Assembly (NCBI GenBank): GCA_049841275.1
Contig: JASGDN010000069.1
Location: 62,001 to 126,000 of the forward strand
Direction of reading: 5' to 3'
DNA length: 64,000 nt
Origin: JASGDN01 sp049841275
GTDB lineage: Bacteria; Chloroflexota; Chloroflexia; Thermomicrobiales; UBA6265
Below are positions 25,397 to 33,262 of this stretch, piece by piece. Below the pieces are notes generated by a model. It was not told the DNA's origin. It was given only the letters and a program-made list of their open reading frames with translations, and did not search any database. Both the position numbers and the translations under genes were made by a program. Position 1 is the stretch's first letter. Every line of letters begins with the position of its first letter.

Positions 25397-25618
25397 ATGA
25401 TCGAGACGAAGATTCGCAAGCAGGGAAACAGTTTCGTCGTGACCATTCCGCGAGAGCAGATGGAACACTATTCCCTTGCTGATGGGGACGAAATCGCTTT
25501 CGCCCCAACGAAGATCGAAACGCGGAAGGACTACTTGCTCGACCCGGAAATGCAGAAGATCCTGGATGGGATTCTTGACGAGTATAAGGACGTGCTCGTC
25601 TATCTTGCGGAACGGTAG
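25397..25618 (+). CDS. MazE/AbrB-type antitoxin
   Basis: This 73-residue protein starts six bases after a perfect AGGAGG. Residues 1-45 form a SpoVT/AbrB (MazE) swapped-hairpin DNA-binding domain (METKIRKQGNSFVVTIPREQME style, with LADGDEIAFAPTKIE). The C-terminal 25 residues (DPEMQKILDGILDEYKDVLVYLAE) form an acidic helix that would mask the toxin. It lies nine bases before a Doc-family toxin gene. The combination of an AbrB-type antitoxin with a Doc toxin is known from many genomes. Confidence 0.88.
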   Translation: MIETKIRKQGNSFVVTIPREQMEHYSLADGDEIAFAPTKIETRKDYLLDPEMQKILDGILDEYKDVLVYLAER

Positions 25619-25627
25619 GGCACTGAA

Positions 25628-26047
25628 ATGACGCCGGACCGCGACACGTCCATCCGGTACCTGACCGTGCCGGAGGTCATAGCCATTCATCAACAGGCGA
25701 TGAGGGCCATGGGCTGGGCTGCGGCCCCCCTTCGATCCGAGGATCTGCTGTTCTCTGCCGTGATGCGAGCCCAGGCCGCGGCACATTATGGTGGTGCGGA
25801 TTTCGCAATGCAGGCAAGTGTGCTCGCAATCGGCATTTCTCAGAACCAGCCATTTCTCGACGGCAACAAGCGTACGGCGTTGGTGTCGCTCCTTCAGTTC
25901 GCCACGATCAACGGATTTGCGTACGTGGGAGACCGGTTCGATATTGCCGACCAGCTGATTGCGGTGGCGGAACGCGAGGGATCGCTGGGAGAGGCGACGG
26001 AGGCGTTCGCCGCGTGGCTTCGAGAGCGGATCGTCGCGCGGACCTGA
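25628..26047 (+). CDS. doc: Doc-type Fic-fold toxin
   Basis: This is a 139-residue death-on-curing protein. Doc toxins phosphorylate EF-Tu. The fold is marked by IRYLTVPEVIAIHQQAM at the start and the core motif NQPFLDGNKRTALVSLL (about residues 77-93). In P1 Doc the core is HxFx[D/N]xNKR; here the His position holds Gln (QPFLDGNKR), which may lower or change activity. It follows the antitoxin gene directly and ends before a strong hairpin terminator. The pair is probably a self-standing toxin-antitoxin unit. Confidence 0.88.
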   Translation: MTPDRDTSIRYLTVPEVIAIHQQAMRAMGWAAAPLRSEDLLFSAVMRAQAAAHYGGADFAMQASVLAIGISQNQPFLDGNKRTALVSLLQFATINGFAYVGDRFDIADQLIAVAEREGSLGEATEAFAAWLRERIVART

Positions 26048-26070
26048 CGCGTGATCTGGCAGGAACCGGT

Positions 26071-26112
26071 ACACAGGAGGGACATCCCACGAACGGGATG
26101 TCCCTCCTGTGT
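26071..26112. terminator. Strong stem-loop between convergent genes
   Basis: ACACAGGAGGGACATCCC pairs perfectly over 18 bases with its complement around a six-base loop (26089-26094). It lies between the doc stop and the stop of the convergent GNAT-ankyrin gene and is likely a two-way terminator. Confidence 0.85.
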
Positions 26113-26119
26113 GTTTGCG

Positions 26120-27517
26120 TCAGGAACTGTGTCGGTCGGCATCGGCGAGGAGGGCGGCGATGGTTGGGCGATGGAGCGCCCGCGCCCAGTCGGCGGCGGT
26201 GCCGTGGCACTGCGTGTCGCGGATCGTGCGGTTTGCTCCGGTGGCGATCAACGCGCGGGCGAGGTCCGGGTCGTCGCGATCGATCGCGTCGTGCAGCGGC
26301 GTCGTCATGTGCGGCCCGGCCCGGCGATCCCGGAAGCGAGGATCGTGCATCAGCGCGGCCGCCTCGTCCCGCAGGCCGACGGTCCAGAGCGCGACGATAT
26401 CTGGCATGGCGTCGCGCCGGAGCAGCCAGCGGACCGCTTCTGCGGCACGCGTGCTTTCGGTGAACCGCGCCGCGAAGACGACCGGCGATTCCCCGTTCGG
26501 CAGCATCGGGATATCCGCGAGCCCCGGATCGAGCGCCGTGATGTCCCCATGAGCAAGCGCCTCCGCGAAGGCGATCGTGGCGTCGTCCGGGAGATGCCGT
26601 AAGCGGGCTCCCGGCATGAACCACGTCTGTCCATTGCCGACCGAGCGGAACCCGAGCTTGCGGTAGACACGCTCGCCGTCCGGGGTTGCGTTGAGGCCGA
26701 GACCGATGGCGCCGTCCTGCCGGGCGATGGCCAGGGCGGCGAGCGTAAGCCCCGTCCCGATACCGCGTCCTCGCATGCTCGGATCGACGCCGAGGTTGAA
26801 GAGGTTGGCGGTGACGGCATCGTTCCTGGTATCGAGATTGATCACGCCCAGGCCCACGATGCGGGATCGGCGAAGGATTCCCCCTTCGCGGGCGATGACG
26901 ACGCGGACGGCGGGGCCGATCCCATTCGGTGTGGTCTGGCCGAGTGCGAGCATCGTGCCAAGCTGGTCGGCGTCGAGGTACGGAATAGCGGGGTTGGCGA
27001 GGATGTCGTCCCGGTCGGCGGGTGTCGCGAGGCGGACCTCCACATGGGCGGGTGGCGTAAAGGCCGGGACTGGCCGGACGAGCGGTTTCCACATCCAGTG
27101 CGGGGAGAACGAATCCCGCGCACCGCGTGCGAGGAGCAGGATCCCGAGATCGGGCAGCGGCGTTGGCGCCCAGACGAGCACATCCCCGGCGCCGCGCGTG
27201 CGGAGCCAGGCGAGGACGCGATCGACGGCTCGGGCGGTGATCGGCGTGTCTGGAGCATTGGTCGCCATGACGACTCCAGAGCGTCCGATGCGTGCGACGG
27301 CGAGCGGCCCCTCGTGCCAGAGGCGCTCCGTGATGACTGGGGTTGGCGGCGTGATGGCTGGAAGCCGGGGATAGGGCAGCCCGGTGGCGAGGCGGTCGAG
27401 CCAGAGTTGCTGGTTCGCGAAGACAGCGTCCCGCTGCTGGATGGCTGCCGGGGAGAAGGCGGTATCGGGATCGCCGTCGTGGGCGCGAGATGCGGGGGAG
27501 GCGGGAGGGACTGGCAT
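26120..27517 (-). CDS. GNAT acetyltransferase with C-terminal ankyrin repeats
   Basis: This is a 465-residue protein. The first 140 residues are a degenerate GNAT-like half. Residues 155-290 are a full GNAT domain with the acetyl-CoA loop RGRGIGTGLTLAAL (about 243-256) and the ending ERVYRKLGFRSVG. From about residue 310 to the end there are ankyrin-like repeats (TTPLHDAIDRDDPDLARALIATGAN, GTAADWARALHRPTIAALLADA). The ankyrin part may select a protein target. The gene stands alone, convergent with the toxin pair. The acetyl acceptor is unknown. Confidence 0.82.
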   Translation of the reverse strand: MPVPPASPASRAHDGDPDTAFSPAAIQQRDAVFANQQLWLDRLATGLPYPRLPAITPPTPVITERLWHEGPLAVARIGRSGVVMATNAPDTPITARAVDRVLAWLRTRGAGDVLVWAPTPLPDLGILLLARGARDSFSPHWMWKPLVRPVPAFTPPAHVEVRLATPADRDDILANPAIPYLDADQLGTMLALGQTTPNGIGPAVRVVIAREGGILRRSRIVGLGVINLDTRNDAVTANLFNLGVDPSMRGRGIGTGLTLAALAIARQDGAIGLGLNATPDGERVYRKLGFRSVGNGQTWFMPGARLRHLPDDATIAFAEALAHGDITALDPGLADIPMLPNGESPVVFAARFTESTRAAEAVRWLLRRDAMPDIVALWTVGLRDEAAALMHDPRFRDRRAGPHMTTPLHDAIDRDDPDLARALIATGANRTIRDTQCHGTAADWARALHRPTIAALLADADRHSS

Positions 27518-27690
27518 GCTCGCGATCCGGCGGACGATGGGCGCGAAAAAACCAGTCTGCGGCCGCAGAGGGATGGAGCTCCACGACCGCCACTGGCCGC
27601 CTCAGAAGGGAAGGCTGAGGTGTACGTACTCTAGCAGGGGTTCGGTTCTGTGTCAATATGGCACAGGTGCCGCGCGGTGGATGAGGCCGT

Positions 27691-27945
27691 GTGGCAGGGA
27701 CGGAGAGGGGCACGCGATTGAGAACGGGTCCTACCTGCCCATTCTGCCGTTCTCGCCGCGTCATTGGCGTGCTACGATTCCGTTGCAAGGCATGCCAAGT
27801 CTGGAGAGGATACCAGCGCGATCGGACGATCGATGGCATGATGGGAAATCGTCTCTTGCGGCTGGTGGAGGATCCCGCACCGGCTGGGATGGCGGTTCCC
27901 GTTCGGTCCCCGCTATCCGCCGGCCGCATATCGCGTCATCGCTGA
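27691..27945 (+). CDS. Possible small zinc-ribbon protein or transposase remnant
   Basis: This 84-codon frame lies in the 500-base gap between the GNAT gene and citrate synthase and encodes a tidy zinc ribbon, CPFCRSRRVIGVLRFRCKAC (two CxxC pairs). Such ribbons start many transposases (IS1/IS1595 type) and also occur in small stand-alone proteins. The rest of the frame is Arg-rich and not recognisable. The GTG start lacks a clear ribosome binding site. I see nothing else in this gap. Confidence 0.35.
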   Translation: MAGTERGTRLRTGPTCPFCRSRRVIGVLRFRCKACQVWRGYQRDRTIDGMMGNRLLRLVEDPAPAGMAVPVRSPLSAGRISRHR

Positions 27946-28018
27946 CGATCCCGTACGATGTGTCCGTCACGGCCCGCCGTATCCACATCCACCACGACGC
28001 TGAGGAGGATTCCGTTTC

Positions 28019-29179
28019 ATGGCGAACGCAAGCAGTACTGCCCCGACCATCGAATTTCCCAAGCCCAATGGCCTGGAAGGGGTTGTCGCGGCGTCGACCG
28101 CCCTGAGCCACGTCTTCGGGGAAGAGGGGCGGCTGGTTTACCGTGGCTACGACATCCATGAGCTGGCCGGACACGCCTCCTTCGAGGAGGTCGCGTTCCT
28201 GCTCTGGATCGGTCACCTGCCGAACGAGCATGAGCTGGCCGAATTCAACGAGAAGATGGCGACGCATCGTTATCTTCCGCAGGCGGTGATCGATGGCCTA
28301 CGCGTGATTCCCGCCAATGCGGCCCCGATGGATGCGCTGCGCACGGGCGTCTCCCTGCTTGGGGCAGTCTTGCCAGAGGTCTACGACGAGACGCCGGACC
28401 AGGACGAGGCGATCGCCCTCGCGGCGAGCATCCCCGGCATTCTGGCCGCCTTCTTCCGGCTGCGGCAAGGCCTGGAGCCGATCAAGGGCCGGCCCGACCT
28501 GAACACGGCGCAGAATTACCTGTGGCAGCTCTTTGGCGTGGAACCGGATGAAAAGCACTGGAAGCCGCTGGAGACCTATCTCATCCTGCTGGCCGATCAT
28601 GGCCTGAACGCATCCACCTTCACGGCCCGCGTGATCGCCTCCACGCAGTCCGATCTCTGCTCCTGCATCACCGGCGCGATCGGCGCCCTGAAGGGGCCGC
28701 TGCATGGCGGCGCGCCCTCGTTGGTGCTGGATATGCTGAACGAGATCGGCACCGCGGAGAATGTGAAGCCGTGGGTGACGGCAGCAATGGATCGCGGCGA
28801 CCGCATCATGGGCTTCGGCCATCGCGTCTACAAGGCGGAGGACCCGCGCGCCGAGGTGTTGCGCGGCTTGGCAGAGACGGCGAGCACGCCGGAGTTCTTC
28901 GCGCTTTCCAAGACGACCGAGGATGTCGTCCTCGCGACTCTGGAGGAGCGGAAGCCGGGCCGGCGACTCTACACGAATGTCGAGTTCTACTCGGCGGCAG
29001 TGCTGGCGGCGGTCGGGCTGCCGGGTGACATGTTCACGCCAACCTTCGCGGTGGCGCGCTCGGTGGGCTGGACGGCGCATGTGCTGGAGCAGGTGGAGCA
29101 CAACCGCCTCATCCGGCCGCAGTCGGAGTTCGTCGGCTCGACGGACCTGCACTGGGAGCCGATCGACGCGCGGCACTGA
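28019..29179 (+). CDS. Citrate synthase (or 2-methylcitrate synthase)
   Basis: This 386-residue citrate synthase of the short dimeric (Gram-positive/archaeal) type joins acetyl-CoA and oxaloacetate, opening the TCA cycle. Conserved stretches are VYRGYDIHELA, LLADHGLNASTFTARV (substrate His), GPLHGGAPSLVLDML, MGFGHRVYKAEDPR (second catalytic His) and FAVARSVGWTAHVLEQ. The usual catalytic Asp segment NVDFYSG reads NVEFYSA here, so Glu stands for Asp. GAGGAGG lies upstream. It is a single gene followed by a terminator. 2-methylcitrate synthase cannot be excluded. Confidence 0.9.
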   Translation: MANASSTAPTIEFPKPNGLEGVVAASTALSHVFGEEGRLVYRGYDIHELAGHASFEEVAFLLWIGHLPNEHELAEFNEKMATHRYLPQAVIDGLRVIPANAAPMDALRTGVSLLGAVLPEVYDETPDQDEAIALAASIPGILAAFFRLRQGLEPIKGRPDLNTAQNYLWQLFGVEPDEKHWKPLETYLILLADHGLNASTFTARVIASTQSDLCSCITGAIGALKGPLHGGAPSLVLDMLNEIGTAENVKPWVTAAMDRGDRIMGFGHRVYKAEDPRAEVLRGLAETASTPEFFALSKTTEDVVLATLEERKPGRRLYTNVEFYSAAVLAAVGLPGDMFTPTFAVARSVGWTAHVLEQVEHNRLIRPQSEFVGSTDLHWEPIDARH

Positions 29180-29199
29180 TCGAACGACATCGGACATGG

Positions 29200-29233
29200 A
29201 AACACCGCCGAGGATTCGCCATCGGCGGTGTTT
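29200..29233 (+). terminator. Intrinsic terminator after citrate synthase
   Basis: AAACACCGCCGA and TCGGCGGTGTTT pair perfectly over 12 bases around a ten-base loop, ending in TTT, about 20 bases after the citrate synthase stop. Confidence 0.85.
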
Positions 29234-29340
29234 CGCGTACGGGCGATCCGGCGGAAAGCTTTCCCACGTTCAGGTATCATCAGGTCGTGACCCACGCGCG
29301 ATGTATGCGGAGAGCCAGGCCGACTTCGGACAGGGATGCG

Positions 29341-30513
29341 ATGATAGCCCTCGGGACGACAGGTATCTGGGATCAATGGTCGATCCGGATTGACGAGGTC
29401 GTAACGGCGGATGCTGCCACCGCCCTGGTCGCGGGCTGGAATGCGGGGAACGCTACGCCGCCCGATGGGCTGACCTTCGTTGCGGTGCGGATGCACGCCG
29501 AGAATCACGCATCCGTGCGCCGTCTCGTCGGGAGCTTCCGGTTTCTGGTTTCCGGCAGCGATGGTGTCTTCCGGGGAAGTCCCGATCTCGCGATCCCTCA
29601 GGCCGCCGAAGGCATGGTGGAATCGGGACAGGCCATCGACGGGTGGATCGTTTTTCTGAGCGATGGCGATCCTCGCTCTGTCCTCTGGTACGCCGATGCT
29701 CTCTCGCGACCGGACTGGCGGGATGCCGCATTCGCCCTGCATGTCGAGTCGACCGTACCCGATGTCCAGCTGGCGGCCGTGTCGGCCCTCGCGGCGGGAT
29801 TGACGCCCGATGCTCCGGCGACGGCCGGCGAACCCGTGTTGGCGGGTGACTGGATCGTGTCGCTCGTCGAGGTGATCGAAGGGCAGGCCGTCGCGGATCT
29901 CGGTGGCGCGGGATTGCAGGCCCTGGTGCGAAGCCGACCCCAGGACGTGCTGGGCTTCCTGGCTGTCCGCCTGACGATCGAGAATGCCAGCGATCGCCCT
30001 GCCCTCTTCTCGCCATCCGCCGTGCAGATCGCGGATGCCACGGGTGATCCGTGGTTCCACATCATCGCGCTGACACCGCCTGCGCCGGATGCGAGCGTCG
30101 TCCTCCTGCCGGGTGTGCCGTTCGAGGGGTGGGTGGCTTTTCAGCGGGCAGCGTACAACGACAACGGGATTGTTGATGCGCCCGCCGAGCTCCTTCGGGT
30201 GCTGCCGTGGTTGCAGGTGGATGAAGCTCGGTGGATCGCGGTGCATGGGAGGACCACTACCGCAAGCGTCCCGGATGACGATCGCCAGGAATGGGTCGTG
30301 GGCGACATCGCCATGATTGCGGACGATCGTGTCAACCTCCGTGCGGACGCGTCCCGGACCGGCGCGGTGTTGGCCGAGCTCGCGAAGGGCACGCGCGTCC
30401 GGATCGTTGGGGATGTGGTTGATGCGGATGGCGTTGGCTGGGTGCCGGTGTCGGTGGAGGCATCGGGTCAACGAGGGTTCGTGGCGGCATCGTATCTCAC
30501 GCCAGTGGCCTGA
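29341..30513 (+). CDS. Two DUF4352-like domains plus SH3b domain
   Basis: This protein of about 390 residues has two similar beta-sandwich modules. The first begins GTTGIWDQWSIRIDEVV and the second LAGDWIVSLVEVIEG. Each continues with a strand like FLAVRLTIENAS, as in DUF4352/immunoglobulin-like exported modules. Residues 320-390 form a bacterial SH3 domain (DDRVNLRADASRTGAVLAEL, GFVAASYL), which normally binds cell-wall peptides. No signal peptide or membrane helix is visible from any start, which is odd for such domains. The true start could be 29287 or 29341. A terminator follows the gene. Confidence 0.68.
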   Translation: MIALGTTGIWDQWSIRIDEVVTADAATALVAGWNAGNATPPDGLTFVAVRMHAENHASVRRLVGSFRFLVSGSDGVFRGSPDLAIPQAAEGMVESGQAIDGWIVFLSDGDPRSVLWYADALSRPDWRDAAFALHVESTVPDVQLAAVSALAAGLTPDAPATAGEPVLAGDWIVSLVEVIEGQAVADLGGAGLQALVRSRPQDVLGFLAVRLTIENASDRPALFSPSAVQIADATGDPWFHIIALTPPAPDASVVLLPGVPFEGWVAFQRAAYNDNGIVDAPAELLRVLPWLQVDEARWIAVHGRTTTASVPDDDRQEWVVGDIAMIADDRVNLRADASRTGAVLAELAKGTRVRIVGDVVDADGVGWVPVSVEASGQRGFVAASYLTPVA

Positions 30514-30527
30514 GTCGTACGAAAAGG

Positions 30528-30553
30528 GCCGCCGGGGATTCGACCCCGGCGGC
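30528..30553 (+). terminator. GC-rich terminator hairpin
   Basis: GCCGCCGGGG and CCCCGGCGGC pair over ten bases around ATTCGA, followed by GTTCC, just after the SH3b gene. Confidence 0.75.
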
Positions 30554-30630
30554 GTTCCGTGTGCGGCGAGCGGTCAGGCGATGAGCGTCCGCCGTGGCTC
30601 GTGCGATGTCGTATCTCGTCCGGCAACCGC

Positions 30631-30650
30631 TACAATCGAGGCAAGGAGGT
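30631..30650 (+). promoter_or_regulatory. Promoter -10 and ribosome binding site of vapBC
   Basis: TACAAT (30631-30636) is a good -10 element, and AAGGAGGT (30643-30650) is a near-perfect ribosome binding site seven bases before the GTG start of vapB. The -35 is weak, which suits an autoregulated operon. Confidence 0.5.
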
Positions 30651-30657
30651 GTTTTTC

Positions 30658-30948
30658 GTGGCACTTACCATTACCGATCCCGACCTCATTGCATTGATTC
30701 GCCGCCGCACGCGGGAAACAGGCCTCTCCATCGAAGAGACGCTCGAACAGGCTCTCACTCAGCCTCTTCCTGAGCGTCATCATGCAGAAGAGTCCAGGCC
30801 TCTCACGCCGCTTACCCATGAAGAAGCCCAAGCGCGCCACGACCGGATTCTTGCCCTTCTCGATCGGATCGGTGCGCAGATGGACCCCGACCTTTCGCGC
30901 GAGCGGATCGACGACCTCCTCTACGATGAGCACGGGTTACCACGATGA
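30658..30948 (+). CDS. vapB: VapB-type antitoxin
   Basis: This is a 96-residue antitoxin. The N-terminus (ALTITDPDLIALIRRRTRETGLSIEETLEQAL) is a ribbon-helix-helix domain of the Rv0623/PSK type, which binds DNA as a dimer. The C-terminal half is a charged helix (ARHDRILALLDRIGAQMDPDLSRERIDDLLYDEHGLP) that would wrap round the toxin. The start is a GTG after AAGGAGGT. Its stop overlaps the vapC start by four bases (ATGA), so the two are translationally coupled. Confidence 0.88.
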   Translation: MALTITDPDLIALIRRRTRETGLSIEETLEQALTQPLPERHHAEESRPLTPLTHEEAQARHDRILALLDRIGAQMDPDLSRERIDDLLYDEHGLPR

Positions 30949-31343
30949 TTGTCGACACGTCGGCGATCATCGCGGTCCTGAAACGCGAAGCCGAGAGAGA
31001 TGCGATCTTGACGCTTCTTGAGAGCACGGTGGATTTGCGCATGTCCGCTGTGAATCGGTTGGAGACATGCCAGATTGTCGATGGCGGGCGTATCGGTGTC
31101 GCATCATCGGCGTTGGATGCGCTCTTCGCGGAGCTCGGGATCACGATCGAGGCGTTCACTAGCAATCATGCTGCAATCGCCCGCGCGGCGTTCAATACCT
31201 ATGGGAAGGGTATGGGTGCTTGGGCAGGACTCAATATCTGCGATTGTTGTGCCTACGCCCTCGCGAAGGCGACCGGCGAACCGCTGCTCTTCGTCGGTGA
31301 CGACTTCTCCCACACCGATCTGGTGCCCGCACTGATGTCCTGA
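30945..31343 (+). CDS. vapC: VapC PIN-domain toxin
   Basis: This 132-residue PIN-domain ribonuclease has MIVDTSAIIAVLKRE with the first catalytic Asp4, an acidic residue in NRLETCQIV (Glu40), LNICDCCAYALA with the third Asp, and the ending GDDFSHTDLVPA. All four acidic positions of the metal site are present. VapC toxins cut tRNA or rRNA when the antitoxin is lost. The layout MIVDTSA...FSHTD is typical of the Rhizobium/Mycobacterium-like VapC group. A long palindromic terminator follows. Confidence 0.92.
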   Translation: MIVDTSAIIAVLKREAERDAILTLLESTVDLRMSAVNRLETCQIVDGGRIGVASSALDALFAELGITIEAFTSNHAAIARAAFNTYGKGMGAWAGLNICDCCAYALAKATGEPLLFVGDDFSHTDLVPALMS

Positions 31344-31354
31344 GTGTGCATGGC

Positions 31355-31396
31355 GGGAACAGTCCTCGGTTCGATATCGAGCCGCGGACTGTTCCC
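31355..31396. terminator. 42-base near-perfect palindrome between convergent genes
   Basis: GGGAACAGTCC and GGACTGTTCCC form the outer arms. CGG/CCG and TCGATATCGA continue inwards, with one mismatch and one G-T pair. It lies between the vapC stop and the stop of the convergent membrane protein and probably terminates both. Confidence 0.8.
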
Positions 31397-31402
31397 TGTC
31401 TG

Positions 31403-33262
31403 TCAGAACGTGGATGTGGTGAAGCGGCGTTGGTCGATTGCGACGACCGGTGTCGCCGTGGTCGTGCCGGGTGTTGCGGGCATCGCTGGCGGGTCGATGA
31501 TGTGGAAGCTGTCCCAGTACGACTGGCAATCGCCAAGGCAGACCGACACCTGCTCGTCCAGCTGCCAGATATCCCCGGAGCGTACATAGATGGAAATCGG
31601 GAACGCGAGGTAGCCGTTCGCGGTCAGGGTTCCGGTGCCATCGGCGCTATTGCCTTCGGTGATGGTGACGGGGATTGCGGCGTAGCGTCCATCCGGAAGC
31701 TGGTAGACGTTCTCTGGGAGGACGGCGAGGCGGCTTGTTGCGCCGCGTCCCCCAGCCGCCTGGCCTTGCTGAATCCATGCCGCCGGATCCTGAACCGGAA
31801 TGGCGGCGGAGACATCCTGCATCAGGGCAAGCATGTCGATATCGACGGCGCTGCCGGCTGTCGGTGGCAACTGGTAGCGGTGGGTGAAGAGGCCGGACAT
31901 GGGGATGTTGTCATTGCCCTGGCGGCACGCCAGCAGGTTCCGGTCGGCGAGCGCCACCTGCTCGCCGACCGTCGTCTCGGCCTGCGCCCACGGAAGGTAT
32001 TCGCGGGTGGATTGTGCTGGGCTGGTGCCAGCTGTGGTGGGAACGTTGCACCCGCTTGGCTGCGACATCCAGAACGCCTGGTCGTGAACGTCACCTGCCG
32101 GAGTCGCCATTCCGGAGCTTTGGAGCGGGACGGCGACTCGCTGCCAGTATTCGTCACAATCGCCGATACAGAGGGGAAGTCGTTCATCGATGAGCCAGGT
32201 GTCGCCGACTTTGGCCCAGATTGTGAGCGTGGTCCATTGGTATGGCTGTTGCTGGGCGAAGTCCCAGCTTGCATTATCGGAGACCAGATAGGTGGTCGGG
32301 ATCGCTACCCGACCATCGCTGAGCGCCATCGACTCATCTGGCCGAAAGATTGTGATATAGACGAAGGTGCGGTCATCGAAACTTATGCTCGACGCGGAAG
32401 GGCTGTTGAAGACATCGACATCGTCTGGTGCGTGCTGCACGACCTGGTATCCGTCGGTTGCGTATCTGGCGGAGAACTGTTGGGCGACAGCGATCTGCTC
32501 AGGCGAAGGGATCCAGCTGCTCGCTGCCTCTTGTTGCGCACGTGATGTTTCGAACTGGGTTTCGATATTGGTGTGCTGGCCTGGCGGACCCTTGGGTTCA
32601 CATGCCGTCAGTGCCCGACTCTGTCGTGCAATGGCATCACCATCCGTTGCGGGTGTGTGGGCGACGACATAGCTCCGTGGCTGCGTCGCGTCATGGTCCG
32701 TGGATGTTGGCACGGGGACGCATTCACTGCCGCTGATCGGTTGAAGCCAGGCGTCCGCAGACATAGGCCACGAGGTGGGCGAGGCGGCGAATTGCAGTGT
32801 GGCTGGCCCGTCCCCCCCGGTGATGCGATCGCGTGCGATCCAGGCGGTGCTGGCACCCGCGATCAGCAACGCGACGACGGCGGCGATCGAGACGATCCGG
32901 TTGATGGACTCCAGCTGGGTGGAGCGCATGCGTCGGGGGTGGACGGACGGGAACGGGATCGGGGCCGGAACGGGTGCGGTCGGTGTGACGTGAGTCATCA
33001 GCAGATCTTCCCATGATGGTGCGGCGGTGGTTGACGGGGCGACGGTCGTTTCCGCGAGATCGGCGGAGCGGGCCAGTTCATGAACCTGGTGGGCTGCCGA
33101 TTCTGCGGCGTCGAGCGTCGGGTCGGTCGATGCGCTGGAGGACGCTTCCGGGGCGGGTGTCGACGGTCCCGCGACGTAGGCATCGAGCCAGGCATCGAAC
33201 TGGTTTGCGAACTGGTCTTCGGAAGGAAGGGTTGGGGGCTGCTTGCCACGGTCAGGATGCAT
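31403..33262 (-). CDS. Single-pass membrane protein coupled to ECF sigma factor, with duplicated outer domain
   Basis: This 619-residue protein has a cytoplasmic N-terminus of about 120 residues, one membrane helix (IVSIAAVVALLIAGASTAWIA, near 125-145) and a large outer part. The outer part holds two related modules, each ending in a W-x-[I/L]DE strand and a cysteine motif (LPLCIGDCDEYW and VSVCLGDCQSYW). The start lies inside the end of the sigma factor gene (11-base overlap), so translation is coupled. This suggests that the N-terminus holds or senses the sigma factor, though no classical zinc anti-sigma motif is visible. The ligand of the duplicated domain is unknown. Confidence 0.72.
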   Translation of the reverse strand: MHPDRGKQPPTLPSEDQFANQFDAWLDAYVAGPSTPAPEASSSASTDPTLDAAESAAHQVHELARSADLAETTVAPSTTAAPSWEDLLMTHVTPTAPVPAPIPFPSVHPRRMRSTQLESINRIVSIAAVVALLIAGASTAWIARDRITGGDGPATLQFAASPTSWPMSADAWLQPISGSECVPVPTSTDHDATQPRSYVVAHTPATDGDAIARQSRALTACEPKGPPGQHTNIETQFETSRAQQEAASSWIPSPEQIAVAQQFSARYATDGYQVVQHAPDDVDVFNSPSASSISFDDRTFVYITIFRPDESMALSDGRVAIPTTYLVSDNASWDFAQQQPYQWTTLTIWAKVGDTWLIDERLPLCIGDCDEYWQRVAVPLQSSGMATPAGDVHDQAFWMSQPSGCNVPTTAGTSPAQSTREYLPWAQAETTVGEQVALADRNLLACRQGNDNIPMSGLFTHRYQLPPTAGSAVDIDMLALMQDVSAAIPVQDPAAWIQQGQAAGGRGATSRLAVLPENVYQLPDGRYAAIPVTITEGNSADGTGTLTANGYLAFPISIYVRSGDIWQLDEQVSVCLGDCQSYWDSFHIIDPPAMPATPGTTTATPVVAIDQRRFTTSTF

